Below, in pieces: positions 28,366 through 37,943 of a stretch of DNA of 64,000 nucleotides. Source of the stretch: Idiomarina abyssalis (GTDB lineage: Bacteria; Pseudomonadota; Gammaproteobacteria; Enterobacterales; Alteromonadaceae); assembly GCF_900116625.1 (NCBI RefSeq), contig NZ_FPBE01000001.1, positions 682,001 to 746,000 of the forward strand, given 5' to 3'. A program made the position numbers and the translations under genes. How positions within the stretch are numbered: position 1 is the first letter of the stretch; every line of letters begins with the position of its first letter. The notes below the pieces were generated by a model that ran no database searches, was not told the DNA's origin, and saw only the letters and a program-made list of their open reading frames with translations.

Positions 28366-29390
28366 CTCGCTATCTTGTTGGCCGCTTAAGTGTTTTTATT
28401 ATTGCCGTTTTTTTACTGACAGTTTTTAGCTTCAGTCTTAATTACCTGTTTCCGGGTGACCCGATAACCAATATGACCGGTGTTCGTACCTTCCAGAACA
28501 ATTATTCATTAGTGATGGAGTTACGCGCCGGAGACGAAAACATTGCCGCGCAGTATCTGCATTACTTACGCCACTTGTTCGCAGGTGACTGGGGGCTGTC
28601 GTTAAGTAATAGCACACCAGTGTTTGCTGACGGTCTCCAGCATTTTATGGCGTCAATGGAGCTGATTATTCTGGCGTTATTGGTTGCAGTCATCTTTGGT
28701 TTACCTTTGGGCGTGTTTGCAGCGACCCGCTTCAGACAACGCTCAGACAAGGCAGTAATAAGCCTGGCAATGATGGGCTACTCTATTCCGGTATTCTGGC
28801 TAGCACAGCTCTTGATCTTACTGTTCGCTATAAAGCTGGGCTGGTTTCCCATTACGGGCCAAATTAATCCACTATATGGCGTAGAACCACAAACCGGCTC
28901 TATTCTAATCGATGTATTCCTTAGTCAGTCAGAGTATAAAGCTGAAGCACTTCAGGACGCTTTAAACCATATTGTTTTGCCGGTGCTGATATTGGCCATT
29001 ATGCCTATGATGTTGCTACTCAGACTTATGCGAAACGCAACTCAGGAGATGCTGCAGAAACCTTTTGTCAAAGCAGCCAGAGCCCGCGGTTTAAGCGAAT
29101 GGCGCGTACTAGTAAAGCACGCTATTCCCAACGCCGTGCAATCGGTACTGCAACAAACCACGCTACTTTTTAGTTTACTGTTAACGAACAGTATTGTTGT
29201 CGAGTCCATTTTTAACTGGCCCGGAATGGGTAATTGGCTTATCCGCAGTATATTTGAACGCGACTACCCTATTATTCAGGCTGCAGTGCTTATGTTCGCT
29301 TTCGTGATTTTACTATTCAACCTCCTGGTTGAGCTGTACCACGGCTGGCGCTTTCCAATAGTGAGGCATGAACAAAATGCCACAGATTAA
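28362..29390 (+). CDS. sapB: SapB, ABC transporter permease
   Basis: A 342-residue inner-membrane permease of the DppB/OppB type with about six transmembrane helices. The N-terminal LNYLFPGDPITNM block and the EAA cytoplasmic loop (FVKAARARGLSEWRVLVKHAIPN, near residue 230) are characteristic. It pairs with SapC to form the membrane channel. Its 3' end overlaps sapC. Confidence 0.93.
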   Translation: MTRYLVGRLSVFIIAVFLLTVFSFSLNYLFPGDPITNMTGVRTFQNNYSLVMELRAGDENIAAQYLHYLRHLFAGDWGLSLSNSTPVFADGLQHFMASMELIILALLVAVIFGLPLGVFAATRFRQRSDKAVISLAMMGYSIPVFWLAQLLILLFAIKLGWFPITGQINPLYGVEPQTGSILIDVFLSQSEYKAEALQDALNHIVLPVLILAIMPMMLLLRLMRNATQEMLQKPFVKAARARGLSEWRVLVKHAIPNAVQSVLQQTTLLFSLLLTNSIVVESIFNWPGMGNWLIRSIFERDYPIIQAAVLMFAFVILLFNLLVELYHGWRFPIVRHEQNATD

Positions 29391-30270
29391 CCTCTATCAT
29401 CACGACGAAACACCGTCTCCGCTGCAACTGGTCTGGAAAAGCTATCGAGCCAGGTTTTTATCCATGGCAGCGCTTTATGTTTTATTAGCAATGATTCTCG
29501 TGGTTATTTTGTCGCCACTGCTGGCGCCGTTTAACACTTCAGCTCAATTTTCTGACGCTATCGCACTACCACCCTCATGGGTTGAAAGCGGTAATATGAA
29601 GTATTTATTCGGTACGGATGATCTTGGTCGCGACATGCTTTCAAGGCTTCTGATAGGCGGGTTATACAGCCTTGGCCTTCCCATACTTATGGTTGCTGTA
29701 TCGTCATTAATAGGAATGAGTATTGGCGCACTTGCGGGCATTGATCGCACCATCAAGTATCAAAGTCTGTCGCGATTATTTGATACTCTGCTATCTATCC
29801 CATCCTTTTTGATGGCTCTTATCATTATTGCTATTCTCGGCACCGGTTTTAACAACGTTGCCTTTGCTATAACACTGTCGCTCATTCCACAGTTCATTTT
29901 TGTCACGCGCAATGCTGTTCACGAAGAGTGGCACAAAGACTACGTGACAGCTTCGCGGCTAAATGGTTGCTCAAAGGCTTATTTGCTTTATCGGGTTATC
30001 TTACCCAATGTTACACCAACACTGGTCATGCAGTTAACGGTGTCTCTTTCTGTTGCTATTATGGATATTGCTGCGCTTAGCTTTCTTGGCCTGGGTATTC
30101 AGGCACCTACTCCAGAGTGGGGAAGCATGTTAGCGCGGAGCCTGGACGAAGTTTATTTATCACCCTGGTCAATGGTGTTACCGGGCGTTACCCTGTTCAT
30201 TACGATAATGGCTATTAATATTGTTGGAGACAGTTTACGTCGCGCCTTAAAAGAAAGGGTTAACAGCTAA
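29377..30270 (+). CDS. sapC: SapC, ABC transporter permease
   Basis: A 297-residue inner-membrane permease of the DppC/OppC type. It has an N-terminal transmembrane segment, the GTDDLGRDMLSRLL block and an EAA loop (YVTASRLNGCSKAYLLYRVILPN). The reading frame also allows a start at 29368. The ATG at 29377 is preferred because SapC proteins begin with MP followed by a short polar stretch. Either start lies inside the end of sapB, so the two genes overlap by 14 to 23 bases. Confidence 0.9.
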   Translation: MPQINLYHHDETPSPLQLVWKSYRARFLSMAALYVLLAMILVVILSPLLAPFNTSAQFSDAIALPPSWVESGNMKYLFGTDDLGRDMLSRLLIGGLYSLGLPILMVAVSSLIGMSIGALAGIDRTIKYQSLSRLFDTLLSIPSFLMALIIIAILGTGFNNVAFAITLSLIPQFIFVTRNAVHEEWHKDYVTASRLNGCSKAYLLYRVILPNVTPTLVMQLTVSLSVAIMDIAALSFLGLGIQAPTPEWGSMLARSLDEVYLSPWSMVLPGVTLFITIMAINIVGDSLRRALKERVNS

Positions 30271-31262
30271 TGCAGTTACTCGACATCCGCAATTTGACGG
30301 TTGAAATGCAAACGCCACAAGGTGTTGTTCGCGTGCTCGACAAGGTCAACCTGCAACTCAGCGAAGGCGAAATACACAGCATAGTGGGCGAATCTGGCTC
30401 AGGTAAAAGCTTGCTGGCTAAAGCGATTGTCGGCTTTATTAATCCTAACTGGCAGGTTACTGCAGACAGACTCTGGTGGAACGGTCAGGATTTGCTGGCA
30501 ATGACACCTAAGCAACGTCGGCACATTACGGGTCGCGACATGGCAATGATTTTTCAGGATCCTAACGCCTATCTTGACCCTAACAGCACGGTTGAACAGC
30601 AAATTATTGAGGCCATTCCACAAGGCGATGTGCGCGGCACCTTTATGCGCCGCAGAGTAGATCGTAAAACTCGGGTAAAAAGATTATTGCACCGGGTTGG
30701 TATTCGCGACCATGAATCAATTATGGACAGTTACCCTTTCGAATTGTCTCAGGGCATTGCACAGAAAGTGAGTATCGCCATCGCTATAGCTCACCGCCCC
30801 CGTCTACTCATTGCTGATGAGCCAACCACTGCCATGGAGCCATCGACACGACTGCAGATTCATCGTTTGATTGCCCGGCTGGCTGTCAGTCAGCAGATGT
30901 CAGTCGTACTTATTTCACAGGACGTAGCGTCAATTTTGCCGGAAACTAAGCGGCTAACAATGCTCTACTGTGGTCAGTTAATGGAAACCGGCCCGGCAAA
31001 TGAAGTATTGTCAGAGCCTGCGCACCCTTACACCGACTCAATGATTCGCATGTCGTTACAAACACAACAGCAGCTTCCTCATAAAGCTCGGCTACCGACC
31101 TTACCAGGTACTATTCCAACGCTGCGCCATATGCCCATTGGTTGCCGCTTAGGACCAAGATGCCCATACGCGCAAAAAACCTGTGTAAAAGCACCGGTAG
31201 CAACCCATGAACGGCAACGTGTCTTTCATTGTCACTTTCCATTACTGGATACAACACCATGA
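30270..31262 (+). CDS. sapD: SapD, ABC transporter ATP-binding protein
   Basis: A 330-residue ATPase of the Dpp/Opp type. Walker A GESGSGKS is near residue 40, the signature region ELSQGIAQKV near 162 and Walker B LLIADEPT near 184. The C-terminal oligopeptide-transporter extension with four Cys (CRLGPRCPYAQKTC and HCHFP) is present and may bind an Fe-S cluster, as in DppD-like ATPases. The start A overlaps the sapC stop codon. Confidence 0.93.
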   Translation: MQLLDIRNLTVEMQTPQGVVRVLDKVNLQLSEGEIHSIVGESGSGKSLLAKAIVGFINPNWQVTADRLWWNGQDLLAMTPKQRRHITGRDMAMIFQDPNAYLDPNSTVEQQIIEAIPQGDVRGTFMRRRVDRKTRVKRLLHRVGIRDHESIMDSYPFELSQGIAQKVSIAIAIAHRPRLLIADEPTTAMEPSTRLQIHRLIARLAVSQQMSVVLISQDVASILPETKRLTMLYCGQLMETGPANEVLSEPAHPYTDSMIRMSLQTQQQLPHKARLPTLPGTIPTLRHMPIGCRLGPRCPYAQKTCVKAPVATHERQRVFHCHFPLLDTTP

Positions 31263-32071
31263 GTCATTTACTCGAAGTGCGCAATTTGGGTAAAACCTTT
31301 CGTTCGCGTAAAGGCTGGCCTTGGTCACCCAAGTCGGTCGCGATAGAACCACTTTCATTTACACTTGAAGCTGGCGAAATACTGGCCGTTATGGGCGAAA
31401 CGGGTTCGGGGAAATCCACTCTTGCGCAAATTATTGGCGGCGTTGCGACCGCCAGCAGTGGAGAAATTTGGCTCAATGGTCAAAAAGTTCATAGCAAGAA
31501 CTACTCTCAGTTATGCAACAATATTCGCATGATTTTTCAGGACAGCGAAAACTCACTGAACGCTCACCTCACCATAGGTAAGCAGCTGGAAGAGCCTTTG
31601 TTGTTCAATACGGAGCTTAGTCCTGCTGAGCGCCGGGAACGGGTCAATCTGACTTTACAGCGTGTTGGTATGCTGAGAGAGCATTGGGAGTTTTACCCCC
31701 ATATGCTCTCTAGTGGCCAGAAACAGAGAGTGTGCATTGCGCGGGCTATTATTCTTGAACCACAAATTGTGGTTGCCGATGAAGCCTTGGTTGCACTTGA
31801 CCCATCAGTTAGAGCTCAAATCATTAACCTAATGCTCGATCTTCAGAAAGATATGGGTATATCTTACATTTTAGTGACACATTCGCCGCAAATCGTGAAA
31901 CACATTGCTGATAAGATCTTAATTTTATATCGTGGTAAAATGATCGCGTTTGATAAAACAGACATAGTACTAGAAGACACGCAGCAACCTTATGTTCAAC
32001 AGTTGCTGCACGAGCACTTGAAACAGAACATTCAATATAACAGCGACAGAAGCGCTAAGATCGCTGACTAA
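31259..32071 (+). CDS. sapF: SapF, ABC transporter ATP-binding protein
   Basis: The second ATPase of the Sap transporter, 270 residues. Walker A GETGSGKS is near residue 46, the signature LSSGQKQRV near 158 and Walker B IVVADEALVALD near 175. The frame opens upstream at 31229, but the ATG at 31259 overlaps the sapD stop in an ATGA junction and gives the normal SapF N-terminus. It is the last sap gene and lies 23 bases ahead of putP. Confidence 0.92.
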   Translation: MSHLLEVRNLGKTFRSRKGWPWSPKSVAIEPLSFTLEAGEILAVMGETGSGKSTLAQIIGGVATASSGEIWLNGQKVHSKNYSQLCNNIRMIFQDSENSLNAHLTIGKQLEEPLLFNTELSPAERRERVNLTLQRVGMLREHWEFYPHMLSSGQKQRVCIARAIILEPQIVVADEALVALDPSVRAQIINLMLDLQKDMGISYILVTHSPQIVKHIADKILILYRGKMIAFDKTDIVLEDTQQPYVQQLLHEHLKQNIQYNSDRSAKIAD

Positions 32072-32094
32072 AACTAAAAAAACAGGAGTTTAAT

Positions 32095-33624
32095 GTGGAA
32101 ACAGGTACTCTGATATCACTAGCGCTGTACTTTATTGTCATGCTAGGTATTGGGCTTTATGCCTACAAAAAATCTACTGACTCAGTTTCAGGCTATATGC
32201 TTGGAGGACGGGGTTTAGGACCTGGTGTTACAGCATTGTCAGCTGGTGCATCCGACATGAGTGGGTGGATGTTGATGGGCTTACCCGGTGCAATTTACGT
32301 CTCTGGCGTATCACAGTTGTGGATTGCAGTGGGTCTGGTCATCGGTGCATATCTTAACTATGTGATTGTCGCACCACGCCTAAGAACCTATACAGAAGTC
32401 GCTAACGACTCTATTACTATTCCCGACTACTTTGCCAATCGCTTTAACGATAAAGGTCGTCGGCTGCGTATTTTTTCTTCCGTCGTTATCATTATATTCT
32501 TCACCCTATACACCTCTGCCAGTCTGGTTGCGGGAGGCAAGCTGTTCGACAGCTCCTTCGGCATGGACTACACCACCGGCCTCTGGGTAACAGCCGGTGT
32601 TGTTTGTGCTTATACACTGTTCGGGGGCTTCCTTGCGGTCAGTATGACTGACTTTGTGCAAGGCTGTATCATGTTTGTCGCTTTGGTCTTGGTGCCTATC
32701 GTGGCCTTTTCCGAACTTGGTGGCTACAGCAGTGTTGTCGGTCAGGTAGGAGACATTAATCCGGACTTCCTTGCCTTCTTTAAGGACGGAGCTACCGGGG
32801 AGATGTTAGGCACACTGGGTATCATTTCGCTTCTGGCCTGGGGTCTTGGCTACTTCGGCCAGCCACATATTATCGTGCGCTTCATGGCGATTCGTTCAGT
32901 GAGTGACGTAAAAGCGGCTCGCCGTATTGGTATTTCCTGGATGACCGTTTCTATCATCGGTGCCATGGCAACGGGCTTTGTCGGCATAGCTTATGTGGCA
33001 GAAACCAAAATGAGCCTGCCCGATGCTGAAACTATCTTCATCATTTTCTCGCAGTTCTTGTTCCACCCATTAATTGGTGGTTTCCTGCTGGCAGCTATTC
33101 TGGCCGCAATTATGAGTACCATCTCATCGCAATTGTTGGTTAGCTCAAGCTCTTTAACAGAAGACTTTTATAAGGCCTTCCTGCGTAAAGACGCCAGTGA
33201 TAAAGAACTTGTTTTTGTTGGACGCATGTCGGTTTTAGCGGTTTCTTTAGTCGCTATTTGGCTGGCATGGAACCCGGAAAACACCATCTTGAGTCTGGTC
33301 AGTAACGCCTGGGCTGGCTTCGGTGCCGCATTCGGCCCCGTAGTTATTCTGAGTCTATTCTGGAAACGCATGAACCGTAATGGCGCATTAGCAGGCATGT
33401 TAGCCGGTGCCGTCACTGTACTGTTCTGGATTTACGGACCAACCTTTGGCGGCGAGCACCTTTCAGCGTACGTCTATGAAATTGTGCCCGGCTTTATTCT
33501 GTCTACTCTGGCTATTATTATCTTCAGTAAATTTACCGCTGAACCAGAGCAAGAGCTTCAGGATAAATTTGTTGAAATGGAAAGTGTCATTGACGACTAC
33601 TACCATGGTGACAAGAAAGGCTAA
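32095..33624 (+). CDS. putP: Sodium/proline symporter PutP
   Basis: A 509-residue sodium:solute symporter with about thirteen transmembrane helices. The proline subfamily is suggested by LSAGASDMSGWMLMGLPGA near residue 45 and by the ESLP-like MSLPDAETIFIIFSQFLFHPLIGGF block. It starts with GTG behind an AACAGGAG ribosome site. With sapF just upstream and a strong terminator downstream it may be the last gene of the pspF-sap transcript. It is likely used for proline import as nutrient or osmolyte. Confidence 0.94.
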   Translation: METGTLISLALYFIVMLGIGLYAYKKSTDSVSGYMLGGRGLGPGVTALSAGASDMSGWMLMGLPGAIYVSGVSQLWIAVGLVIGAYLNYVIVAPRLRTYTEVANDSITIPDYFANRFNDKGRRLRIFSSVVIIIFFTLYTSASLVAGGKLFDSSFGMDYTTGLWVTAGVVCAYTLFGGFLAVSMTDFVQGCIMFVALVLVPIVAFSELGGYSSVVGQVGDINPDFLAFFKDGATGEMLGTLGIISLLAWGLGYFGQPHIIVRFMAIRSVSDVKAARRIGISWMTVSIIGAMATGFVGIAYVAETKMSLPDAETIFIIFSQFLFHPLIGGFLLAAILAAIMSTISSQLLVSSSSLTEDFYKAFLRKDASDKELVFVGRMSVLAVSLVAIWLAWNPENTILSLVSNAWAGFGAAFGPVVILSLFWKRMNRNGALAGMLAGAVTVLFWIYGPTFGGEHLSAYVYEIVPGFILSTLAIIIFSKFTAEPEQELQDKFVEMESVIDDYYHGDKKG

Positions 33625-33648
33625 AATGGCTTTCGCTATGTAACTGAT

Positions 33649-33683
33649 AAAAAGACCAGCCCATCGCGGCTGGTCTTTTTTGT
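33649..33683 (+). terminator. Rho-independent terminator after putP
   Basis: An 11-base-pair stem AAAGACCAGCC/GGCTGGTCTTT around a six-base loop, followed by a T run. It lies 27 bases past the putP stop and ends the pspF-sap-putP unit. Confidence 0.92.
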
Positions 33684-33730
33684 TTTAAGAGTCCAGCCTA
33701 TAGTGATAGAAAACAAAAAAGGTAAACACT

Positions 33731-35440
33731 ATGGCTAAATTAAATATTATTGCATCAGCCGCAATCGCTTTCTCATGCGCTACGGCAACTCTACCAAGCA
33801 ATGCCAGTGACCGAATTACCGGCCATCACTTTGCGACCCGATCTGAAGCTATGGCACCGACAGCTATGGCTGCAACCAGTCAACCCCTAGCAACTCAGGT
33901 TGCGTTAGATATTATGCAGGAAGGCGGTAACGCTATTGACGCGGCAATTGCTGCCAATGCTGTATTAGGACTGGTTGAGCCCACAGGTAACGGTATAGGC
34001 GGCGACTTATACGCCATTGTATGGGATGCCGACTCAGAAAAACTCTATGGGTTGAATGCCTCTGGCCGTTCGCCACAAAGTCTTTCGCTGGAATACTTTC
34101 AAGAGAATGGCTATGAGTCGATTCCGGCCCGGGGCGTATTGCCACTGTCTGTACCCGGTGCCGTAGATGGTTGGTTTGAATTACACGGCCGGTTTGGCAA
34201 TTTGAGTATGGATAATATCCTGCAACCGGCCATAAACTATGCCGAGTCTGGCTTCCCGGTTACCGAAGTCATCGCTTATTACATGGAGCGTAATGCTGCA
34301 GTACTGGAAGACATACCAGGGTTTGCAGATGTCTTTATGCGTGACGGTAATGTATCGGAAAAAGGAGAGCGATTTAAAAACCCTGATCTGGCAAATACTT
34401 ACAAAATGCTCGCCAACGAGGGTCGTGACAGTTTTTATAAAGGTGAAATTGCCCGCACCATTAGTGACTTCGTGGAGGAGCATGGTGGCTTTCTTTCCTA
34501 CGAGGACTTAGCTCAGCATACATCAACCTGGGTCGACCCTGTCTCGACTAACTACCGCGGGTACGATTTATGGGAATTGCCGCCTAACACCCAGGGAATT
34601 GCCGCTCTTCAAATTTTAAACATGCTTGAACAGTTTGATATCAAAGCGATGGGTTATGACAGCCCGGAGTACATTCATCATTTTGTTGAAGCCAAGAAGC
34701 TCGCTTTTGAAGACCGTGCTAAATACTATTCCGATCCGGACTTTAGCGACGTACCGGTTGAAGGTCTTATTGACAAAGAGTACGGCAAAGAACGCGCTAC
34801 ACTGATTAACTCTGAACGTGCCGGACGTTCTTATGAACCGGGAAACCCGCCAACTGAGGGCGATACTATTTATCTCACCACGGCCGATAAAGACGGCAAT
34901 ATGGTTTCTCTTATCCAGAGTAATTATCGTGGTATGGGCTCTGGTGTCACCCCGACAGGCTTAGGTTTTGTTCTGCAAAACCGTGGAGAGCTATTTGCTT
35001 TAGATCCAAACCATCGCAACGTATTTGAGCCAGGAAAGCGCCCTTTCCATACCATTATTCCTGCCTTTGTGACTAAAGATGGCAAACCAGTAATGAGCTA
35101 CGGTGTTATGGGGGGCGCAACACAGCCTCAAATGCATGCACAGATTCTTATCAATATGATTGATTTTGGTATGAACCTACAAGAAGCTGGTGACGCTCCT
35201 CGCATACTGCACACAGGCTCAAGTCAGCCAACAGGATCTAAAATGAACGACGGAGGTGTCGTTAGTCTGGAAAATGGCTTCTCAAAGCATACACGCCGCG
35301 AGCTAATTAAAATGGGGCACACCCTACAGGAGGCTGTTGGTCCATACGGTGGTTATCAGGCTATTTGGAAAGACCATGAGCAAGATGTCTACATTGGTGC
35401 TTCTGAAAGCCGTAAAGACGGTCACGCAGCTGGTTACTAA
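33731..35440 (+). CDS. Gamma-glutamyltransferase-like Ntn hydrolase (YwrD type)
   Basis: A 569-residue exported protein with a Sec signal peptide at residues 1-25. The self-processing Thr would be in the EGDTIYLTTADKDGNMVS block. The following LGFVLQNRGELFALDP segment differs from classical GGTs (LLNNQ-DFS) and matches the YwrD/cephalosporin-acylase-like subgroup. The substrate is therefore uncertain; gamma-glutamyl compounds are only likely. It is flanked by terminators on both sides, so it is a single-gene unit. Confidence 0.85.
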   Translation: MAKLNIIASAAIAFSCATATLPSNASDRITGHHFATRSEAMAPTAMAATSQPLATQVALDIMQEGGNAIDAAIAANAVLGLVEPTGNGIGGDLYAIVWDADSEKLYGLNASGRSPQSLSLEYFQENGYESIPARGVLPLSVPGAVDGWFELHGRFGNLSMDNILQPAINYAESGFPVTEVIAYYMERNAAVLEDIPGFADVFMRDGNVSEKGERFKNPDLANTYKMLANEGRDSFYKGEIARTISDFVEEHGGFLSYEDLAQHTSTWVDPVSTNYRGYDLWELPPNTQGIAALQILNMLEQFDIKAMGYDSPEYIHHFVEAKKLAFEDRAKYYSDPDFSDVPVEGLIDKEYGKERATLINSERAGRSYEPGNPPTEGDTIYLTTADKDGNMVSLIQSNYRGMGSGVTPTGLGFVLQNRGELFALDPNHRNVFEPGKRPFHTIIPAFVTKDGKPVMSYGVMGGATQPQMHAQILINMIDFGMNLQEAGDAPRILHTGSSQPTGSKMNDGGVVSLENGFSKHTRRELIKMGHTLQEAVGPYGGYQAIWKDHEQDVYIGASESRKDGHAAGY

Positions 35441-35446
35441 TTAAGT

Positions 35447-35488
35447 GCCCGTTTCGCTGCTTACCGAGCAGCGAAACGGCTTTGTTTT
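35447..35488 (+). terminator. Rho-independent terminator after the GGT-like gene
   Basis: An 11-base-pair stem, CGTTTCGCTGC/GCAGCGAAACG, with further GC pairing outside it after one bulged base and a T-rich tail. It starts seven bases past the stop codon. Confidence 0.92.
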
Positions 35489-35500
35489 TACTGTATCGAA

Positions 35501-36475
35501 CTAACCTCTTCGCTCGCGATACAGATCAATTTCTTCCATGATCAAATCACGCATTCTCGTTGTTGTCTCATAACCAAGATCAATGGCTTCCTGACCACGA
35601 TAAAACTCCATAATACCAATATGACCAAGTTTTGGTTGTACGAGTATGTCCGGCGGATCACCCGCCATACGGGCCTTAGTAATACGCTCCTGCATAATGT
35701 CTATGGAGCTGGCCATAACACTGAACATACCCGGTGCTTTTTCACCATTATTTCTAAAGCGTTCTTTAAAACTATCCAGATATTCTTTACTACCAGACCA
35801 CATGTTATCGAAAAAGCCATTTTCGTTATCCTGAACTTCCATATCAGCTTTTTCTTTTTCAAGCTGTTCAGCTTCTGTTTGAGGTGGAATACTGCGCCCA
35901 CGCCGTTGTAGTGCTTTAGAATTCAACTGCGAGTTAAGATGTACTGCAATAACAAAGTCTGCGCCTAGAGCTCTGCACAAAGACACAGGTACCGGGTTAA
36001 CCAGACCACCGTCAATTAGCCATCTTCCGTCAAAAGATTTAGGGGATAAAACCCCCGGCATCGCACAAGAAGCGCGTGAAGCATCGTAGAGGTCGCCTTC
36101 GCGCAACCAAATTTCGCGGCCGCTGTATAAATCTGTAGCCACGGCACCATAAGTAATTGGCAAGTCTTCTATATTTCGCTGACCGAACTCTTCCCGCGCA
36201 CGGTTAAATACCTTTTCGCCGCCAATAATACCGCCATGGTTAAAGCCGAAATCCAGCAAATTGAATACTTCCCAGCGGTTCATGCCCTGAACCCATTGCT
36301 CGATTTCAGCTAACCGACCTGAAGCATAACCCGCTCCGACTAAAGAGCCTATTGACGTTCCTGCCACCATATTAATCCGGACGCCCATTTCTTCCAGCGC
36401 CTTTATAACCCCAATATGCGACCAACCCCGAGCAGCACCAGAGCCCAGAGCCAAAGCGACTTTCACTTCCGACAT
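35501..36475 (-). CDS. rssA: Patatin-like phospholipase (RssA family)
   Basis: A 324-residue patatin hydrolase. The oxyanion-hole motif GSGAARGWSHIG is near residue 11, the nucleophile motif GTSIGS near residue 39 and the catalytic Asp in DGGLVNPVPV near residue 154. The C-terminal 120 residues are charged and helical with a KEKADMEVQ linker. It hydrolyses lipid acyl groups or thioesters; the natural substrate of RssA is not known. It is a single gene, divergent from the dGTPase-like gene. Confidence 0.88.
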   Translation of the reverse strand: MSEVKVALALGSGAARGWSHIGVIKALEEMGVRINMVAGTSIGSLVGAGYASGRLAEIEQWVQGMNRWEVFNLLDFGFNHGGIIGGEKVFNRAREEFGQRNIEDLPITYGAVATDLYSGREIWLREGDLYDASRASCAMPGVLSPKSFDGRWLIDGGLVNPVPVSLCRALGADFVIAVHLNSQLNSKALQRRGRSIPPQTEAEQLEKEKADMEVQDNENGFFDNMWSGSKEYLDSFKERFRNNGEKAPGMFSVMASSIDIMQERITKARMAGDPPDILVQPKLGHIGIMEFYRGQEAIDLGYETTTRMRDLIMEEIDLYRERRG

Positions 36476-36555
36476 GTTCTTTTTCCTGCTTTTCTTACTA
36501 ATGCATCTATCGTACTATGATTATTCATTCGTCAACAACATCACTGAGCAGTTAG

Positions 36556-37878
36556 ATGATTTGGACAGAACGCCAGTCAGGTACATCAGAGCAGCGCCCG
36601 AACGATACCCGCACGGACTTTCAACGCGATAAAGCCCGGATTCTTCATAGCGCTGCATTCAGGAGACTGCAGGCTAAAACGCAAGTCATGTATGTTGGTA
36701 TGCACGACTTCCCGCGGACTCGACTGACACATTCGCTCGAAGCCAGCCAAATAGGCGCAAGTCTGGTTGTTCATTTAAGTAACCAGAATCCAGACGTCGC
36801 TTCTCAGCTTGAACTGTCAGAGCCGTTACTTGAATCATTATGTCTGGCTCACGATATAGGCCATCCACCATTTGGTCACGGCGGCGAAATTGCCCTTAAC
36901 TACATGATGCGAAATAACGGAGGGTTTGAAGGTAATGGCCAAACCTTTCGCATTGTAACTCAACTTGAAGCCTACACGCCCCAGCATGGCATGAACTTAA
37001 CCCGGCGAACCTTAATGGGGTTACTAAAGTATCCGGTCTTAGCCAGTCGTATTTGCCAACAGAAACTCCCTGCCGATGTCACTAACTTTCGCCATTTACG
37101 CACCCGCGAGTGGTTACCTCCTAAAGCCTTATACGATGATGACTCTGAGCAGTTGAACTGGGTCCTTCAACCCTTAAGTGATTCAGATAAGAAAGGCTTC
37201 CAGGAATTATTACAGCAACCTTCTGGCAATACCCATGGCAAAAGCGCGCTCAAAAGCATTGATGCATCCATTATGGAAGCTGCAGATGACATCGCTTACG
37301 GCGTCCACGATCTTGAAGACGCTATTGTCGTAGGTCTTATTCAGCGACATCACTGGGAAGACCAAATGCTTTCTGACCTGCGACAACTGGAAGCAGAGCT
37401 ACCTAACTTTAATGCAAAGGAACTGACAGAAGATCTCTTTTCCGGAAGCCATCACCGTCGAAAACAAGCCATTGGTGGCTTAGTGAACCGCTTACTGACA
37501 TCTGCAAAGTTAGAACGAACGGCCTATGACTTCGAATGTCCGTTACTTCAGTATCAAGTTCAGCTCGGTGAAGCCGAGAAAATTCTGCTGAACTCATTGA
37601 AACAGTTTATTTTTAATTGGGTAATTCGTAAGCCGGAAATGCAGGCTCAGGAGTTTAAAGGCCAGCAAATTGTCATGGAATTATTCGAAGTTCTGGCCGT
37701 AGAACCTGAACGGTTGCTTCCGGAAAATACGCGCTTACGTTATATGCAGCAAAAGCAGAAAGGCGAAAATGCATTACGCGTTATTTCCGACTACCTGTCA
37801 GGCATGACCGACGGTTACGCGGCTAAGCTGTATCAAGAGCTGTTCTCTGTTAGCTCACCCAAAAGCGCTTTTCAGTAA
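36556..37878 (+). CDS. Deoxyguanosinetriphosphate triphosphohydrolase-like protein
   Basis: A 440-residue HD-domain phosphohydrolase of the Dgt type-2 group. The metal-binding HD motif is clear: RLTHSLEASQIG near residue 56 and LAHDIGHPPFGHGGE near residue 97, followed by an MEAADDIAYGVHDLEDA block with the second Asp. It probably removes triphosphate from dNTPs, affecting nucleotide pools. The N-terminal RTDFQRDKARILHSAAFRRLQ block is canonical. It ends at a strong terminator shared with recA. Confidence 0.93.
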   Translation: MIWTERQSGTSEQRPNDTRTDFQRDKARILHSAAFRRLQAKTQVMYVGMHDFPRTRLTHSLEASQIGASLVVHLSNQNPDVASQLELSEPLLESLCLAHDIGHPPFGHGGEIALNYMMRNNGGFEGNGQTFRIVTQLEAYTPQHGMNLTRRTLMGLLKYPVLASRICQQKLPADVTNFRHLRTREWLPPKALYDDDSEQLNWVLQPLSDSDKKGFQELLQQPSGNTHGKSALKSIDASIMEAADDIAYGVHDLEDAIVVGLIQRHHWEDQMLSDLRQLEAELPNFNAKELTEDLFSGSHHRRKQAIGGLVNRLLTSAKLERTAYDFECPLLQYQVQLGEAEKILLNSLKQFIFNWVIRKPEMQAQEFKGQQIVMELFEVLAVEPERLLPENTRLRYMQQKQKGENALRVISDYLSGMTDGYAAKLYQELFSVSSPKSAFQ

Positions 37879-37889
37879 CACTTCTAGAC

Positions 37890-37920
37890 AAAAAAGCCGA
37901 AGCAATAAGCTTCGGCTTTT
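37890..37920. terminator. Bidirectional terminator between the dGTPase gene and recA
   Basis: Stem AAAAGCCGAAGC/GCTTCGGCTTTT around a five-base loop, with A-run and T-run on either side so that it works in both directions between the convergent genes. Confidence 0.92.
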
Positions 37921-37943
37921 AACTCTGATAAGAAAGCTTTTAT

